A DNA stretch of 64,000 bases from Garcia nutans (Eukaryota; Streptophyta; Magnoliopsida; Malpighiales; Euphorbiaceae). Position 1 is the first letter of the stretch; the number at the start of each line of letters is the position of its first letter. The stretch is from positions 310,001 through 374,000 of the forward strand of contig CANTUV010000009.1 in assembly GCA_947685225.1 (NCBI GenBank), read 5' to 3'. The translations under genes and the position numbers were made by a program. The notes beneath the pieces are model-generated. The model was not told where the DNA came from, did no database searches, and worked only from the letters and a program-made list of their open reading frames with translations. Positions 33,979 through 46,149 of the stretch are shown here, piece after piece.

Positions 33979-36831
33979 TTATTGTTGCAACTGCCTTGTA
34001 ATCACTGTGTTTCTTCCTTTGAACTTCAAGCCATGAGGGGTGAATCCTATGTCACCAGTCACTTCAGCAGACCTCTTAGTAGCTCTTGTGTTAATCAGTC
34101 TACTGGTTGGCATGCCAATCTGAAAAATCAAGGAAGCTCTTTAAAATCCCATATCTAAATACAAATCAACCAACAAAAACTAAATAACTTACATTTTCTA
34201 TAGTTACTCCTGATTTTTTTATTAATGTACACTCCATAGCCACTAAATTTTGTTTCTTTTTTTTGTTGAACTTGTTGAGGTGCATCTTCTTTTGACCTTT
34301 TCTGTCCTCTTCCACTACCTTTGTCACATTTGATATAGAGTTGAATACAGTGTTGGCACTTGATAGAGAGTCACAGTTTGGTACAACATTTGATTGGGAT
34401 CTAATTGATGCATAAGTGTGAGACTTGAGGAGATACAGTTGACTATAAAGCTTGTCGATTAATAGTAGATTGTGAGGTCTGCAATGAATCATTATATACA
34501 ACACAAGTCAGTCATACCATTATCAAATTAAAGACATGAAAAAGATAACACACTGAATCAAAATCAACCTTATTAGGACATCTTTTCTTATTGTGACTTT
34601 GTTGCCCACAAAGTGAACAACTCATTTTAGCCCCACTTCTTAGGAACTCAATTGTATAGCCATACTCTCCCTCGCTCACCTCAAATCCAGCATCTCCATT
34701 CCACAATATGCTGCAATTCATTGATCTTTCTTTGTCAGCTTCTAGTCTAGCCATTGCCATAGGGGCAATTTTAGTAATCCGTGTCCCACAAAAATTCCTC
34801 ATTGTTCTTATTCTTGTCATCACTTTGGCTATAATATCTTCTAGCATAGAGATTATAGATTTATGCCTAGAGCTTAATATCCAAGCATTAAACGTCTCAC
34901 ACGTATTGTTATCACATTAGTCATTCTTAGTCCTATTCCCAAAATATACTTTAACCCATGTTTCTTTATTGTAGTATAGCAAATACTCAACAATCCACTT
35001 TCCGAGCATACTTAAGGCCTCCTTAAACTCAACTTCAAACGTTGACTTTGCACAAGCCCAAGCAATTAGATACATTTGGCCATTCTCATCTTTTACTACT
35101 GCACTCAAAAGCTAACCTTTACAAATCCCTTTCAGAAAACATCCATCTAACCCAATTACTCTCCTGCATCCTTGGAGAAAACCTTGCTTTATTGCATGGA
35201 AGCAAACATAGAACTTGCCAAATAAGACTCTCCCTGGTTCACTATCTTTATCAACCTTCAAAACACAAGTGCTGCCTAGATTTGATTTGAGGATCTCATC
35301 CACATACCATTGCATTTTACTATACTCTTCCTTATAATCTCCCATGTGATGACTCGTTACTCTCAACTTTGCTATTCTACAAACTGTTTTGCCTACATTC
35401 ACTTTAAACTCCCTCTTACATATATCTTGCAACTCCCACAACTTTATACCTGGTTGGAAAATTATCCTATCCTTTAAAACTCTTGATAAAACTTAGATGT
35501 ACACAACTTATTTTTGTTCTTTCTATAACATTTATGCATAAGATTGTATGTCTTGACTTTGAAATCACCACTGTTGCCTTCTATACTCCAAAATAACGTC
35601 CAATTGCAGCTTGGTTCTTTACACTTAGCCCTAACTCTATGCGATTCATTTGGTCTTATTTTAAGTCTTTTGCAACTGCATAGGCGCATAAGGCTTCTCT
35701 GAATTGTTTGGCATTCTCAAACACCATGCCAACTTCCCACAATAGAACTTTACAGTTTGGGTCATAGTGAACACTCTTGCTAGCAACTCTTCTTTGTGGC
35801 TATTCTTTTTCATAATCATTTTCATCACAGCTTTCTAAACTCCCTTCATCAGAGCTGTCAACAAAAATTCCATCCCCACCAATTTTTCCTTTAAATCTTA
35901 CTACCTTAGATCCACCATCATAGAAGCCCACATCATTCCCAGCTACCCCCTAAATCAATTACATCATTCTGTTCTTCAGCTTGTTGTTCCTTACAATTTC
36001 TCTTTCTTATTTTGTAACCCCTAGCTTACGCCCTTATAGATTTCAGCTCCTCATTGTCTTTACTACTTTCATCACTCTCATTATGAATCTCAAGTTCAGG
36101 ATTTGTATCACTCTCATCCCTACTTGAACATTTTGCATCTAACTCATCCTCATCACCTTCTACCCTAACTTCATCCTCTGTATCAAACTTATCTAACTCA
36201 ACATCATCAACACACCATTTTAGACAAGAATCTACAGGTCGAACCTCATCTGAAATTTCAGCCTTTGATCAAATCCTATAACAAACTCAGCTTGTTTTAT
36301 TGCCTCACACCCACCATTTTCTATCTCATTTACTTTGTCTAGGTTAACTATATTATCACCATCAAAAGACCCTAGATTTATACCCTCATGCCCCTCTACA
36401 ATACATGGTGAGACCACTTTTTTACCATCAAAGTTTTTCTTAATAGAATTAAGATTCCTATCTTCGAGGTATAACCCATTTGTCTCCACAATCTCAGCTC
36501 TACTAACACTATTAAACACGTATAAGTCCATAATTTCACCATTTTTTACACCTAAGTCAAAGTTATATAACTCTGAATCAGTAGTAACATGGTGAAATTC
36601 AGAACTACAAAGAGGGTTTATAATAAACCATCTTAGCTGAAGCAAAACCCAGCTGCTGAATGTCATCCATCAACTCAGAGATCAACATTAGATCAGGGTC
36701 ATGATCAACATTAGATCGGGGTCATAATCAGCAAATTTAAACTTATCCCCAACATAGTTCTTTCTAGCCCTTCTATCTACACTAAATTCCTCTCCATAGC
36801 TCCACTTAACAGTAACAACAGTATCAACCAT
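33979..36831 (-). pseudogene. MURA/MuDR-type transposase, degenerate
   Basis: The minus strand reads as a Mutator transposase in order. N-terminus MVDTVVTVKWSYGEEF (start 36831), then an acidic region, MVFENAKQFREALCAYAVAK, the WRKY/GCM1-like DNA-binding finger (RVRAKCKEPSCNWTLFW...HKC, ~35500-35660), RVIGLDGCFLKG with the first catalytic Asp, LLSAVVKDENGQMYLIAWA, NTCETFNAWIL, MSCSLCGQQSHNKKRC (CCHC knuckle, 34560-34625) and a tail ending TGDIGFTPHGLKFKG. Lesions: a 23-bp tandem duplication (36680-36725) shifting frame; TAG in place of Gln after FLKGICKG (~35113); direct fusion of IAWA to CAKSTFEVEF, a deletion removing the rest of the catalytic core; TAA at ~34917. It cannot catalyse transposition. 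Confidence 0.85.
36680..36725. repeat. 23-bp tandem duplication in MULE transposase gene
   Basis: gatcaacattagatcagggt+cat at 36680-36702 and the same with one substitution at 36703-36725. Twenty-three is not a multiple of three, so it breaks the transposase frame. Confidence 0.92.
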
Positions 36832-37184
36832 CTTATATGAACTCTAAAATCGAACAAAAAAAAATAGACAAATCATCTCGTAGTATCATTGTTACCACTT
36901 CCTTCTTTAATGCCTGAAACTGTCGACTGTGGAAAACAAGAAATCGAAGAAGAAATCGAACACTATATGAGAGAAATCGATGGATTAGTTTAAAATCTAC
37001 AATCAATATCAAAAATGAGTTAATCAATTGAGAGAAATCGAACATTGTATAAATAATTTTGGAAAAACATTTTTGTTATTTCTGACGTGTTTTAGCTTTA
37101 TTACATGGCATCTATGTGCCTGCCTTGTTAGCACATCTGATAAATACACGTTATATCATATCTGATTTTGTTCAATAAATGAGT

Positions 37185-37296
37185 GGTTGTATAAGAAAAA
37201 AAAAACGAGTTCAGAATGCAAAGTGATTACTCGAAGACTTCATAGGACAAAGTGATAAATACGGACAAATACATGGGACAATGAATGTATTAATTC
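37185..37296 (-). repeat. MULE right terminal inverted repeat
   Basis: Inverse-complement partner of 32400-32508. The transposase start codon lies about 355 bp inside it on the minus strand. Confidence 0.85.
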
Positions 37297-40200
37297 ATAA
37301 ATAAAACTCTTTTTCATCATATCAGCTCATAATCAAGAAAATCAAGAATCGTAATATAAAAAGAAATCATTAATTATAAATTGGATCATTTAATTAATCC
37401 ATGCTCTCCATTTTGTTAATTATAATTATATTCTTAATTAAATTTTAAATGTTAAATTATACATAAAAAATCTTAATTTTTTATACCTTTCTCTTGTAAC
37501 TGGCATCACAGATTTTTAATTTTAATAATAACATAAAATAACTTTTAAATTTTTTGTCTTTAATTTCAAGTGAAACTAAATTAATAGTTATACACATAGC
37601 TTTATTTTTGATAATTTATATTAGCTTTATTTTTGTTAATTTATATTATTAAGTTCAAATGTTGTGTATTAACTGTCCCTACCCTTACTATTATCGTCGG
37701 CTCTAGTGGCTCAAACCCTAGTCTCCTCAACCGACATCTCCTCTCATACTCAGTAGCCACTGCTCCTCCATCCCATAAGTCCTCATATCCATCTTTGATC
37801 GGAACTCCGATCTTTCCAATCCGGTTAGAAAATTCTAACACCTATCTCTTCCTTTCCCTCCACCTTCTTCTCTCTATCCCTCAGTCCTCCTCATCTTTCT
37901 TTTTGTCTTCATCCTCGTAGGACGTTTGTCTTGGTGAAACCCCTCTCTTGCTTAAAGTTGTTATAAGTGTCCTCTCATGGAGCTGTGTAGATCTCGACCA
38001 AGATCTAAATCGAAAAGGCAGTACGAACAACCTCTTGTGGGTTTCTTTTCGTGGGGCTTGGCTCCCGTTTTGGATCATATGGCTCTCGAATTTTAGTTTA
38101 GGGCTTATCTTAGTTCTCTGGAGAATATGTCAACAAAATCATATAAAAATTCCTCACAAATCTTCATGGCGTGTCAAGGTTCACCCTTTTCTCCCAGTAG
38201 GTAACTTTTTTACCTTCGGCTTTCTTTATGATTCTTCGAATCCCTATTTTCTTGCATTTCGGCTTACTTTTGAGGAAAATGGCTACCTGATGGTTTCTAT
38301 AGCCTCTTAATTGCTGTTTAGCTCCCCTATTTTTTTTAGTTGCGCCATCTTTTCCCTCCTTTAAGGATGAATAATCCTTCTTTTCTCTCAATTTACTTTA
38401 TATCCGGGAATGTCTAGGATTTGTGGTTTGTTATCTCTATTTTCCATTATAATAGCTTGGGTTTATTGGCAAGTCATCTTATGACATTGCTTCTTGTTAC
38501 TACTGTTGGCCTTGTTCTTGTTTCTTGTTGGCTTTTTAATTTAGGGATGCTCTGTTTCAACTCCAGTACTCTTGGAAATAGAAGGAAGAAGGTTTATTCT
38601 CTTTTTTTTTTTTTTTTGCGTCTAGAATAGTATAAATTTTATGCTTTATCTGTGAAGGGAAAGTTGCTGATTATGGCATTTATGGGAGTCTCTTTGTAGC
38701 TGTTGTTATCTTTTATTTTAGTATGTTGTATTTTGTGAAGAGTTATGGTGTGTTCTGTTTCGATTCTTCAGTATTCCTTGAAATATTGTATCTTTTATTA
38801 TTTCTTAATGAAATCTTATTTTCAGATTATAAAAAATTATTCCTGTATTAACCTTTGCTAACATTTATCATCAAATTTACACTGATATTTATCATCAAAT
38901 TGACATTATAAAGAGTAAAACGCTTTCTTTGAAATTTTCAAAAATGTTTCATGAATAGAGTTCAAATTTAAAATCTTTAATTAGAGAAAAAGAGTTATCT
39001 ACTACCTCATCTCATCCGTTCTCAACAAAATACCAAATTAATGAATGTTGACGGTGGGATTCAGAGCTCAAATTGAGCAAAGAAACTCAATAAGATGAGT
39101 ACATATATATACGGCATACACGCAATCTCTAAATAAAATTACAAATGGATGATTTTCCATGAAAGTGAGTTAGAAAGATGCAGGCAGAAATTGCCATAAT
39201 TAACAACTTTACCATCGCCATTAATCACTTTGGTCTCAGCAAATAGATTTAATGTATTTTTTAAATTCAGTTCTAATATTTTCTTTTTTTAATATATTTA
39301 AATCTCTTCAGTTTTTTGGCACATTAGGGTGAAAAATCACAAAGAAACAAGCTACCTATAATAAGAAACTCCACAAACGCCATGCAAGAGCGACCACTTC
39401 AACTCTTGGGGACAATCATGAAAAACAGTTGTGCCCAGACCAAAGTTGAAAGTTCCTTGCAAAACTAGCAAGATAATCTGCAATTTAAATCTCTTCAATT
39501 TTGATTCGTATTTAAAACTCTCCTTTTTCTCTTTAAGGTTTTTTAAAATCGAGACTTTTGGAGCTCTGCTTTTATTAGTAAATTTTATATTAAAGAATTT
39601 AAAATTTAAAAGATATATTTCTTTTAAATTATGAAAACATTTTATACTACTATATTTTTAATATTTTAAACATAAAAATATAAACCTAAAATTTTTTTTA
39701 TGAAATAAATAAATGTCATTGATCTAGCCAATATAATTTAATTTTGAACATGTATATATAGTCGAATCGTATAGGACTTCTTAAAAATAGGATAAAGAGC
39801 TATGTTAAAGTTATTATATAAATTTGCAGACGCAATCAGTTAATTCAACTAAATCTAGAAATTTAAATTAAACTATAAATTGATTCTAAGAGATAAGTTT
39901 TATAATTAGACTAACTTTATTATAATTATATTTAATTAGTCTATTATTTAGATATATATTTTTTAAAGTTATTTTACATATATAATTACGTAATTAAATT
40001 AGCCAGGTAACGTGTCTACGAAATGAACTTTGGGAAGTGCGCCGGAAAAGGATTTGACTTAACCAAGTCAGTAGTAGTTTTTTTTTTTTTTTTAATTTTA
40101 CCAACTAAGATTTTGCTTTGAATTGGTGACTTTCCCGTCTTGTGAAAAAAAGATAACCAATTTTCTTTTTGACTTTTGGCTTCTCATTTAATGCAAGCTT

Positions 40201-40747
40201 TTTTTGTAAGTAAAAATCCTAATTTAATATAATTACAACTTACAACAACTAAAATCATAATTGAACTTGTTTAGTTCGATGCCATCATTTTTAAGATGAA
40301 ACTAGTTGGACCATTATATGGCACCTAACATACTAGACTTATTTATGGATTGGATTTTAAGACTTAATTTTTGAGGAAAATTTATGAATTTGTTTAATGA
40401 TTCAATAATTAATATTTCTAAAAAACAAATACTAATATACACCTCTTTCATTTTGAATTAATAAACACATTAATAAAAATTAATTAATTTTTTAAAATTT
40501 AAATTTACAAATACTCTTATTAACTTATTTAATTGAATTCATTCATAACAAGTGAGTATACTCATAACCCATTAGATATATAATTAATTTAAGATAATTA
40601 ATTTAAAATAGTTCAAAAATAATTTAACTATTATTATAGAGATATTTAAGTTATCTTTTATCTAAAGAAAAAGTAGTACGTAAAATTTCTTATTACTTAT
40701 CCTCTCTCTAAAATATTTTTTTATAAATAATGTAAGTGAATGTCGAG
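37297..40747. other. Intergenic with a GC-richer, possibly L1-derived block (37.66-38.83 kb)
   Basis: The first 9 bases are the right MULE target copy. From about 37660 to 38830 the plus strand is markedly less AT-rich, then T-rich. It ends with ttcttaatgaaatcttattt and a short A-run, resembling the 3' end of plant L1 LINEs or a transcribed non-coding gene. Its longest frames (e.g. 37633-37920, 37948-38310) have no motif I recognise. Beyond 38840 the sequence is AT-rich spacer. At 40054-40070 an inverted W-box-like pair (ttgacttaaccaagtca) is seen. Confidence 0.4.
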
Positions 40748-41277
40748 TGTTACAAAAAATTTTTATTACAAGTTTAGATTCGTGCCATATTAGTAAATTT
40801 TATCTAATACTTGAAAGAATGCTAGTAAGCATTTTCTCGAAATACTTACCTAGCTTAGACAAATTTAACTGCAAAAGCTAAGTAATAAAGAAAGTAACTC
40901 AATCACAAAATAAGAGGAAATAATTGAAAGAATACTTGAAAGCTCTTAAACTCAAACAATGATTAGATTCTTGGATGGTTACAATAAATGAATTCTACAC
41001 CTATTTATACTACTCCACCTCTTCAATGGACGGTGATGATCAATTTAATCTAACGGCCTATATTAAAGTTTTACACAATTTCTAACATATTCCTTTGAAT
41101 ATTCTATGACATATTATTAAGACATTCTCTAGTATATTCTATAGAAATCTATACATACACAACTCTAGAATTTTATGAAATACTATAAAATATTTTAGAG
41201 AATATTTTTATTTAAGATTCTAGAGAATTTCTAGCCTAACCTCAACTTTGGCTTGGTCACAAGCAAGTATTGTGACA
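40748..41277 (-). repeat. LTR, 3' copy (in element orientation)
   Basis: 530 bp. It aligns end to end with 42071-42593, for example 'acacctatttatactactcc' in both. Minus-strand ends are TGTCAC... and ...TAACA. Confidence 0.9.
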
Positions 41278-41292
41278 TTCTCCCCCACTTAA
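41278..41292 (-). other. Polypurine tract of the LTR element
   Basis: Minus strand ttaagtgggggagaa directly abuts the 3' LTR start, the expected place for plus-strand priming. Confidence 0.8.
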
Positions 41293-41422
41293 TCTGGTGA
41301 CATCCTCGTTGTCTTCAAGACTTTATAGGCTTGAATTTGATCCTTAAATTGCTATAAATGTTGGATGGGTCCCTTTCATTTGACAAGGAGTTCATGTGTG
41401 GGTGGTTAATTGGAATGACGCT

Positions 41423-42028
41423 TCACCCTATCGCCCAAAATCTCCTCCACTTCTTCGCTACCACACCATGGCGATGTCCCTTAAGTAAGGAGTGACGCTC
41501 TTCACCCGTTGAGCAGCATTGAAGATTCCTACCGCAAAAGAAGTTGTCAATTTTTCTTGCTTTCGTCTCCCAACTATAGGCTTGAGGTCGGGAAATATCC
41601 ACCTTGTGGGTAGGAGCAACTTGTGTAGCTCCACCTCTATTGGCTACGGCAGTCATGCACACACTAAGTTGAGTTTGGAGTTTCTCCACAACTTCTTCAA
41701 GGTTGGTAATCCTTACCTTGCAAGCATTCACCTCGTCATCCTTCGCAGCAATGGTAGCCTCCACGGATTGCATCTTCTTAGACACTATGTTCAATGCCTT
41801 GTTTAAGGCACTTTTCATCTCATCGCAGAGCTCGCCCACTCCAATAAACTCTTGCCCCTCGGTGCGTTGGTTTATGTCTTCGAATTTGTCCCTTATCTCG
41901 GATATGGTAGCATTAAATCTAGCCAACCTTTCCTTCATGGCAGCGATGATGTCTCTTGACTTATCCTTTATGGCCTTCCCATCTTGGGCGGTGCTGGTAG
42001 CAATAGAAGGTTTGGTAGCTTATGTCAT
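41423..42028 (-). pseudogene. gag-like coiled-coil protein of the LTR element
   Basis: The minus-strand frame from ATG at 42026-42028 has TAA as its third codon. It is then open from there to the stop at 41423, including an internal Met at 41938 that starts a 171-residue frame. The product is a long amphipathic helix (MKERLARFNATISEIRDKFE ... ITNLEEVVEKLQTQLSV). It is followed by ARKIDNFF, the point where plant gypsy gag proteins continue with a conserved Trp-rich domain, but here the frame changes and the remainder is out of phase. It resembles the N-terminal coiled coil of Ty3/gypsy gag-type proteins. Function as a structural protein is lost in this copy. Confidence 0.7.
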
Positions 42029-42056
42029 TCTCTTGTGTTGAAGTTTACTTAACCAA

Positions 42057-42068
42057 GCTTTGATACCA
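42057..42068 (-). other. Primer binding site (initiator-Met tRNA)
   Basis: Minus strand TGGTATCAAAGC matches the plant tRNA-iMet primer site TGGTATCAGAGC with one substitution, two bases from the end of the 5' LTR. It fixes the element's orientation. Confidence 0.9.
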
Positions 42069-42070
42069 AC

Positions 42071-42593
42071 TGTTACAAGATTTTCTTCTCATAAGCTTAA
42101 ATCCATGCAGCACTAGCAAACTTTGTCCAACACTTGAAAAAATGTTAGTCAACATTCCCTCAAAATGTTTGCCTAGCTTAGACAAGTTTAAATGTGGAAG
42201 CTAAATAATAAAGAAAGCATATTAGTCACAAGAGAAGAAAAGAGAATTGAGAGAATATTTAAAAGCTCTTAGTACTTAAAGAATACTTGGATTCTTAGAT
42301 GATTACAACAAATGAATTCTACACCTATTTATACTACTCCACATGGACAGTGGTTATCAATTTGATCTAACGGCCAATATTAAGTTTTACACAATTCCTA
42401 GCATATTTTTTTAAATATTCTATGACATATTCCTAAGACATTTTCTAACATATTTTAGAGAAATCTACGCATACATAACTCTATAATTCTGTAGAATACT
42501 ATATAATATTTTATAGAATATTTGCATTTAAGATTCTAAAGAATTTTTAGCCTAACCTCAACTTTGGTTAGGTCACAAATAAGTCTTGTGATA
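42071..42593 (-). repeat. LTR, 5' copy (in element orientation)
   Basis: 523 bp, partner of 40748-41277. Its outer terminus reads TATCAC on the minus strand instead of TGTCAC. Confidence 0.88.
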
Positions 42594-43627
42594 TGAGATA
42601 AAAATTCATTGAGACGCTATTGAAGTAATAATATCTATTCACATTATTTGCAAATACTTAATTTATATGCTTTTCAAATAAAAATAATAAATAAATAATA
42701 TTTCGAGCTAAATAAAAAAAATATCTATTAATTTTAAAAGAAAGAAATATGATATAAGGTATACAAACAAGTATTTGGAATCAATTTAAAGTGAATATGC
42801 CAATATTCATTTTTTCATTTATAAGAAAAGGCAGATTTTATCCAATCTATTAGAATCAGATTGCTTGAATATATGTATAGGGGAATATCAAAATATCTAC
42901 ACCCTATAAATGGGTTTTTTTTTTTTGAAATCCTAAATGGGTGTTATTATTATCAAAGCACAAATTAGATTTTTTATTTGATAGAGTTTAAAATATTTTT
43001 TGAGTGACGCTTTATATATAACCATGATCTTATTAATATAAAATTATTAATTTCAGTCTTTGAAATTTGTTATGACTCAAATTTTTTAATTCTTGATTAT
43101 AGAATTGTGAATTTTATCCCATAAAATTATTTTTTCAACATTTCAAATTAGATTATAGTTTCTGATAAAAAAAATTAGATTATATTTTATTCTTAAATTT
43201 TTAAAGTTAATTAATTTGAGGGACTGCATCATTTTAAATTTAATAATTTAGAAGGGACAATGTCATTTTAAAATTTAATAATTTAGAAGTATAATTAACT
43301 TTTATGAATTTTCATCAATGATAACATAAAGATTAAAATAATATATTTAATTTCATAAAAATTACAAAACATGATCTCTCTGCACTTTATTAGGATTATG
43401 AATTAAATAATATCCTATAGATATATATGGATTAAGATTGTAAAACAAAAATATATTACCAATTTTAAGTGACAGTAAAAAGGAATTAAAACTCAAAACA
43501 TGTGAAAGTATTTCTAAAATTATAAAATAATATGATAAAAGTACAGAATATAAATAATGTCCACGAATATATATACTCCATGGTTGTTTCTGGATTGGGT
43601 TGTGAAGCGGTGAAAAAAATCTTTGGT

Positions 43628-43650
43628 TGATGATGATGATGATGATGATG
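43628..43650. repeat. (TGA)n microsatellite
   Basis: Uninterrupted trinucleotide run of 23 bases. Confidence 0.93.
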
Positions 43651-45228
43651 CATGTAAGCCAGCTGTAATTTTTAAAGGTTGATAATGACATCTTAATCTT
43701 TTAACTCAAAATATAAGGTCAAATTTGTGATTGAAGGGAATGGCACATTTAATAAATTATTATTACATTCTTCGAATATAGGAGATGCTTCACTCAAAAT
43801 ATCATCCTATAAATTCTAAATTTTAACATTATATGTTTAGATAATTTTATATATTTATAAGTTTGGCTTATAAATTAAAAAATAATAATTTATTATTTTA
43901 ATATTAATAAATATTTAATTTAATTAAATAAATTATTATATTATTTTTATTTTTTTATAGATATTGTTATTAATATAATTTTTTAATTTTTAAATTATTT
44001 TATTAGTATATATGTATTTATAAATTATTTTTTATTAAATATATTTAATGTGTATCAGTTATTTATAAATATTTAAATAAATAAATAATTATTTAAAATT
44101 TTATAAACTTCTCCCATCGCATCATTAACCATTGCATGATTAAAGATTAAGTTCAGAATTCAAGTTAAACCTACCTTCCTCTAGTTATCAGTGGAGAGTT
44201 AGACTAAATATTTTTTTAATGTGACTAATATTTTAATCTTTATTATTTAAAAATTATTATTTCTAAATTTTTAATTATTTTTTAAGAACAAATATATATA
44301 TATATATATTTACAAAAAAATATATGTATATATCTAAAAAGAAATCATCCAAAATATAATTTTTTTAGTGTAATTTTATAAAAATTTGATCATATATTGA
44401 ATTTAAGTTTTTTTGGTGAAAATTAAAAAAAATACCTAATTATATACAGCATTTCATTATAGCTTTTAATTTAAAAAGTTGTCTCAATTTAAGGGAAAAA
44501 AAGCTCTATTACCAGACCAATGTATGTAAATATAAATTGAAACATCAAAAATTAGAATATAATCATTTTTTTTAATTTTAAACGATTAAAATGTTAACTA
44601 CTTACAATATTTAAGAACTAAAATATTAATTTTAAAATAAAAAAATAAAAAATTAATTATTATGTAATTTATTATATATGTAAAAAATAAACGATTGGCA
44701 ATTTGGTAAGTAATAGTCCTTTGATGATGCTTTTTGTCATTCAGAGTGACTGCTATCTAACTACAGAAAAACAAACTAATTTTTCACACACACACACAAA
44801 AAGCTTTATCTTTTGTAATTATTCTTCATTCCTTTTTTAAAAAATTCTGTAATAATTGACAGTAGATGACAATTATATATAAATGTTGGTTGGCTTGTAA
44901 AAATACTTATTGTACCTATTTAAGTAATTGAACCTCTCATACATTCATAGCAAATGTATATAAAAACTTAACTAATTTTAAGAAAAATGAATTCATAATA
45001 CATATATAGAATTATCCATATAGGGTATGTGATAAAAAGTAAGTGTTGGATTGAATTATATATCCTTTTAAGCAACAATGGGTTGAATTATCATAAATTC
45101 ATATATTTTTTTTATGTTCTTTATTTCTTATATTAAGTTCAAATTGAATCATTTTGAGTTATAATTTGAATTAAGCATTATATATATTCAGTTAATTTGT
45201 ATAAAATATTTATGGTTAATAATAAATA

Positions 45229-45581
45229 CTCATTTTATTTAAAATGAAAGGGATATTTTTTATCTCACATATTTAAAAAAAATAGATTATTTAGCTAATG
45301 ATTAAATTTTTTTTTTATATATTCTACTAATTTTATCTCCTATTTATGCTAAATAGCTATTAATTATTGTAAAAATTAAAAATTAAAATAAGCATTGATT
45401 GAGTCTAAATAATTATAATTTATAAAATATAAACAATTAAATGTAATGTTGTTAATTATAAAATATTTAATTAGGGGCATAATAATTAATTTACAATATA
45501 ATTATAATCTAAATAAAGTAATGAGACTATATTTTAGGATAAATAAAAAAATATGTCCTTATTATTTTGAAACGGATGTAA
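45229..45581. mobile_element. Stowaway-like MITE
   Basis: The left end ctcattttatttaaaatgaa+agggata and the inverse complement of the right end (tacatccgtttcaaaataat+aaggaca) align as degenerate CTCCCTCCGTTTCAAAATAA-type termini. TA lies outside the left end and near the right end. About 350 bp, AT-rich, non-coding. The interior is shared with 31655-31912. Confidence 0.6.
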
Positions 45582-46123
45582 TATTTACTATAATAATTTA
45601 TTTATAAATTTTTGATGAAGTTGAGATAATAAACTAATAAATTAGAATGTAGAGATATCAACATAAAAAAAATTAAAAAATTCAAATACCAGTAACATAA
45701 TTTTTTTCAAAATATAAAAGTGAGTGAATATTTGGAAAAGGTGAATGAAGAATATTTGAAAAAAGGTAAATGAAAAAATTAAGTGTAAAGTATATTATTA
45801 ATTTCGTTTAAAAATTACTCAATAACACAGCAATGAAATGAAGAGAAAGGGCAGATGAGAAAAGCTTGATATTATGTTTAATTAGTGGAATGATTTTGTT
45901 TTGAAGAATGTTCAATTCAAATTTTCGAAGAAACAATATTTACAATACAATTTCATGTGACATATCAACTAAAAACGATTCATTTGTCTACAAGCAAGTC
46001 ACATTATTATATGTAACAATCATGTCTTAATACTCTATCAATGTGACCTTTAATTTGGAATCGGATGGGATTGATTTAACACTTCATGCACTTAAACTTT
46101 GCATAATACAAAGATTGATCACT

Positions 46124-46149
46124 TATATATATATATATATATATATATA
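46124..46149. repeat. (TA)13 microsatellite
   Basis: Uninterrupted TA run. Confidence 0.93.

Larger units (their letters stand above)
32400..37296 (-). mobile_element. Two-gene Mutator-like element (MULE), inactive
   Basis: A 4897-bp element with diverged terminal inverted repeats of ~110 bp (32400-32508 and 37185-37296), beginning with G and sharing ttaatacattcat, the paired 'atcacttt' blocks and ttcttatacaacc in the same order. It is flanked by a 9-bp direct repeat. It carries a degenerate MURA/MuDR-type transposase gene on the minus strand starting near the right TIR, and a GRF-zinc-finger gene on the plus strand starting near the left TIR. The two genes converge, as mudrA and mudrB do in maize MuDR. 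TIR divergence and multiple lesions in both genes show an old insertion. Confidence 0.85.
40748..42593 (-). mobile_element. Non-autonomous gag-only LTR retrotransposon (TR-GAG-like)
   Basis: Two similar ~525-bp terminal repeats in direct orientation (40748-41277 and 42071-42593) enclose only 793 bp. Read on the minus strand: 5' LTR (right copy), PBS TGGTATCAAAGC two bases inside, a gag-like coiled-coil frame, a purine-rich tract (ttaagtgggggagaa) and the 3' LTR beginning TGTCAC. LTRs end in ...TAACA. No reverse transcriptase, protease or integrase fits in the interior. Five-base flanks (tcgag, tgaga) do not match, so the target duplication has decayed or the borders are off by a base. LTRs differ by numerous substitutions and indels, so the insertion is not recent. 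Confidence 0.85.

Noticed and set aside
37633..38310. Two successive plus-strand frames (95 and 120 codons)
   Set aside because: No recognisable domain, Ser/Leu-rich composition from a CT-rich stretch, and no consistent exon chain.
41519..42041. Plus-strand frames in the LTR element
   Set aside because: PBS, polypurine tract and coiled-coil gag all place the element on the minus strand.
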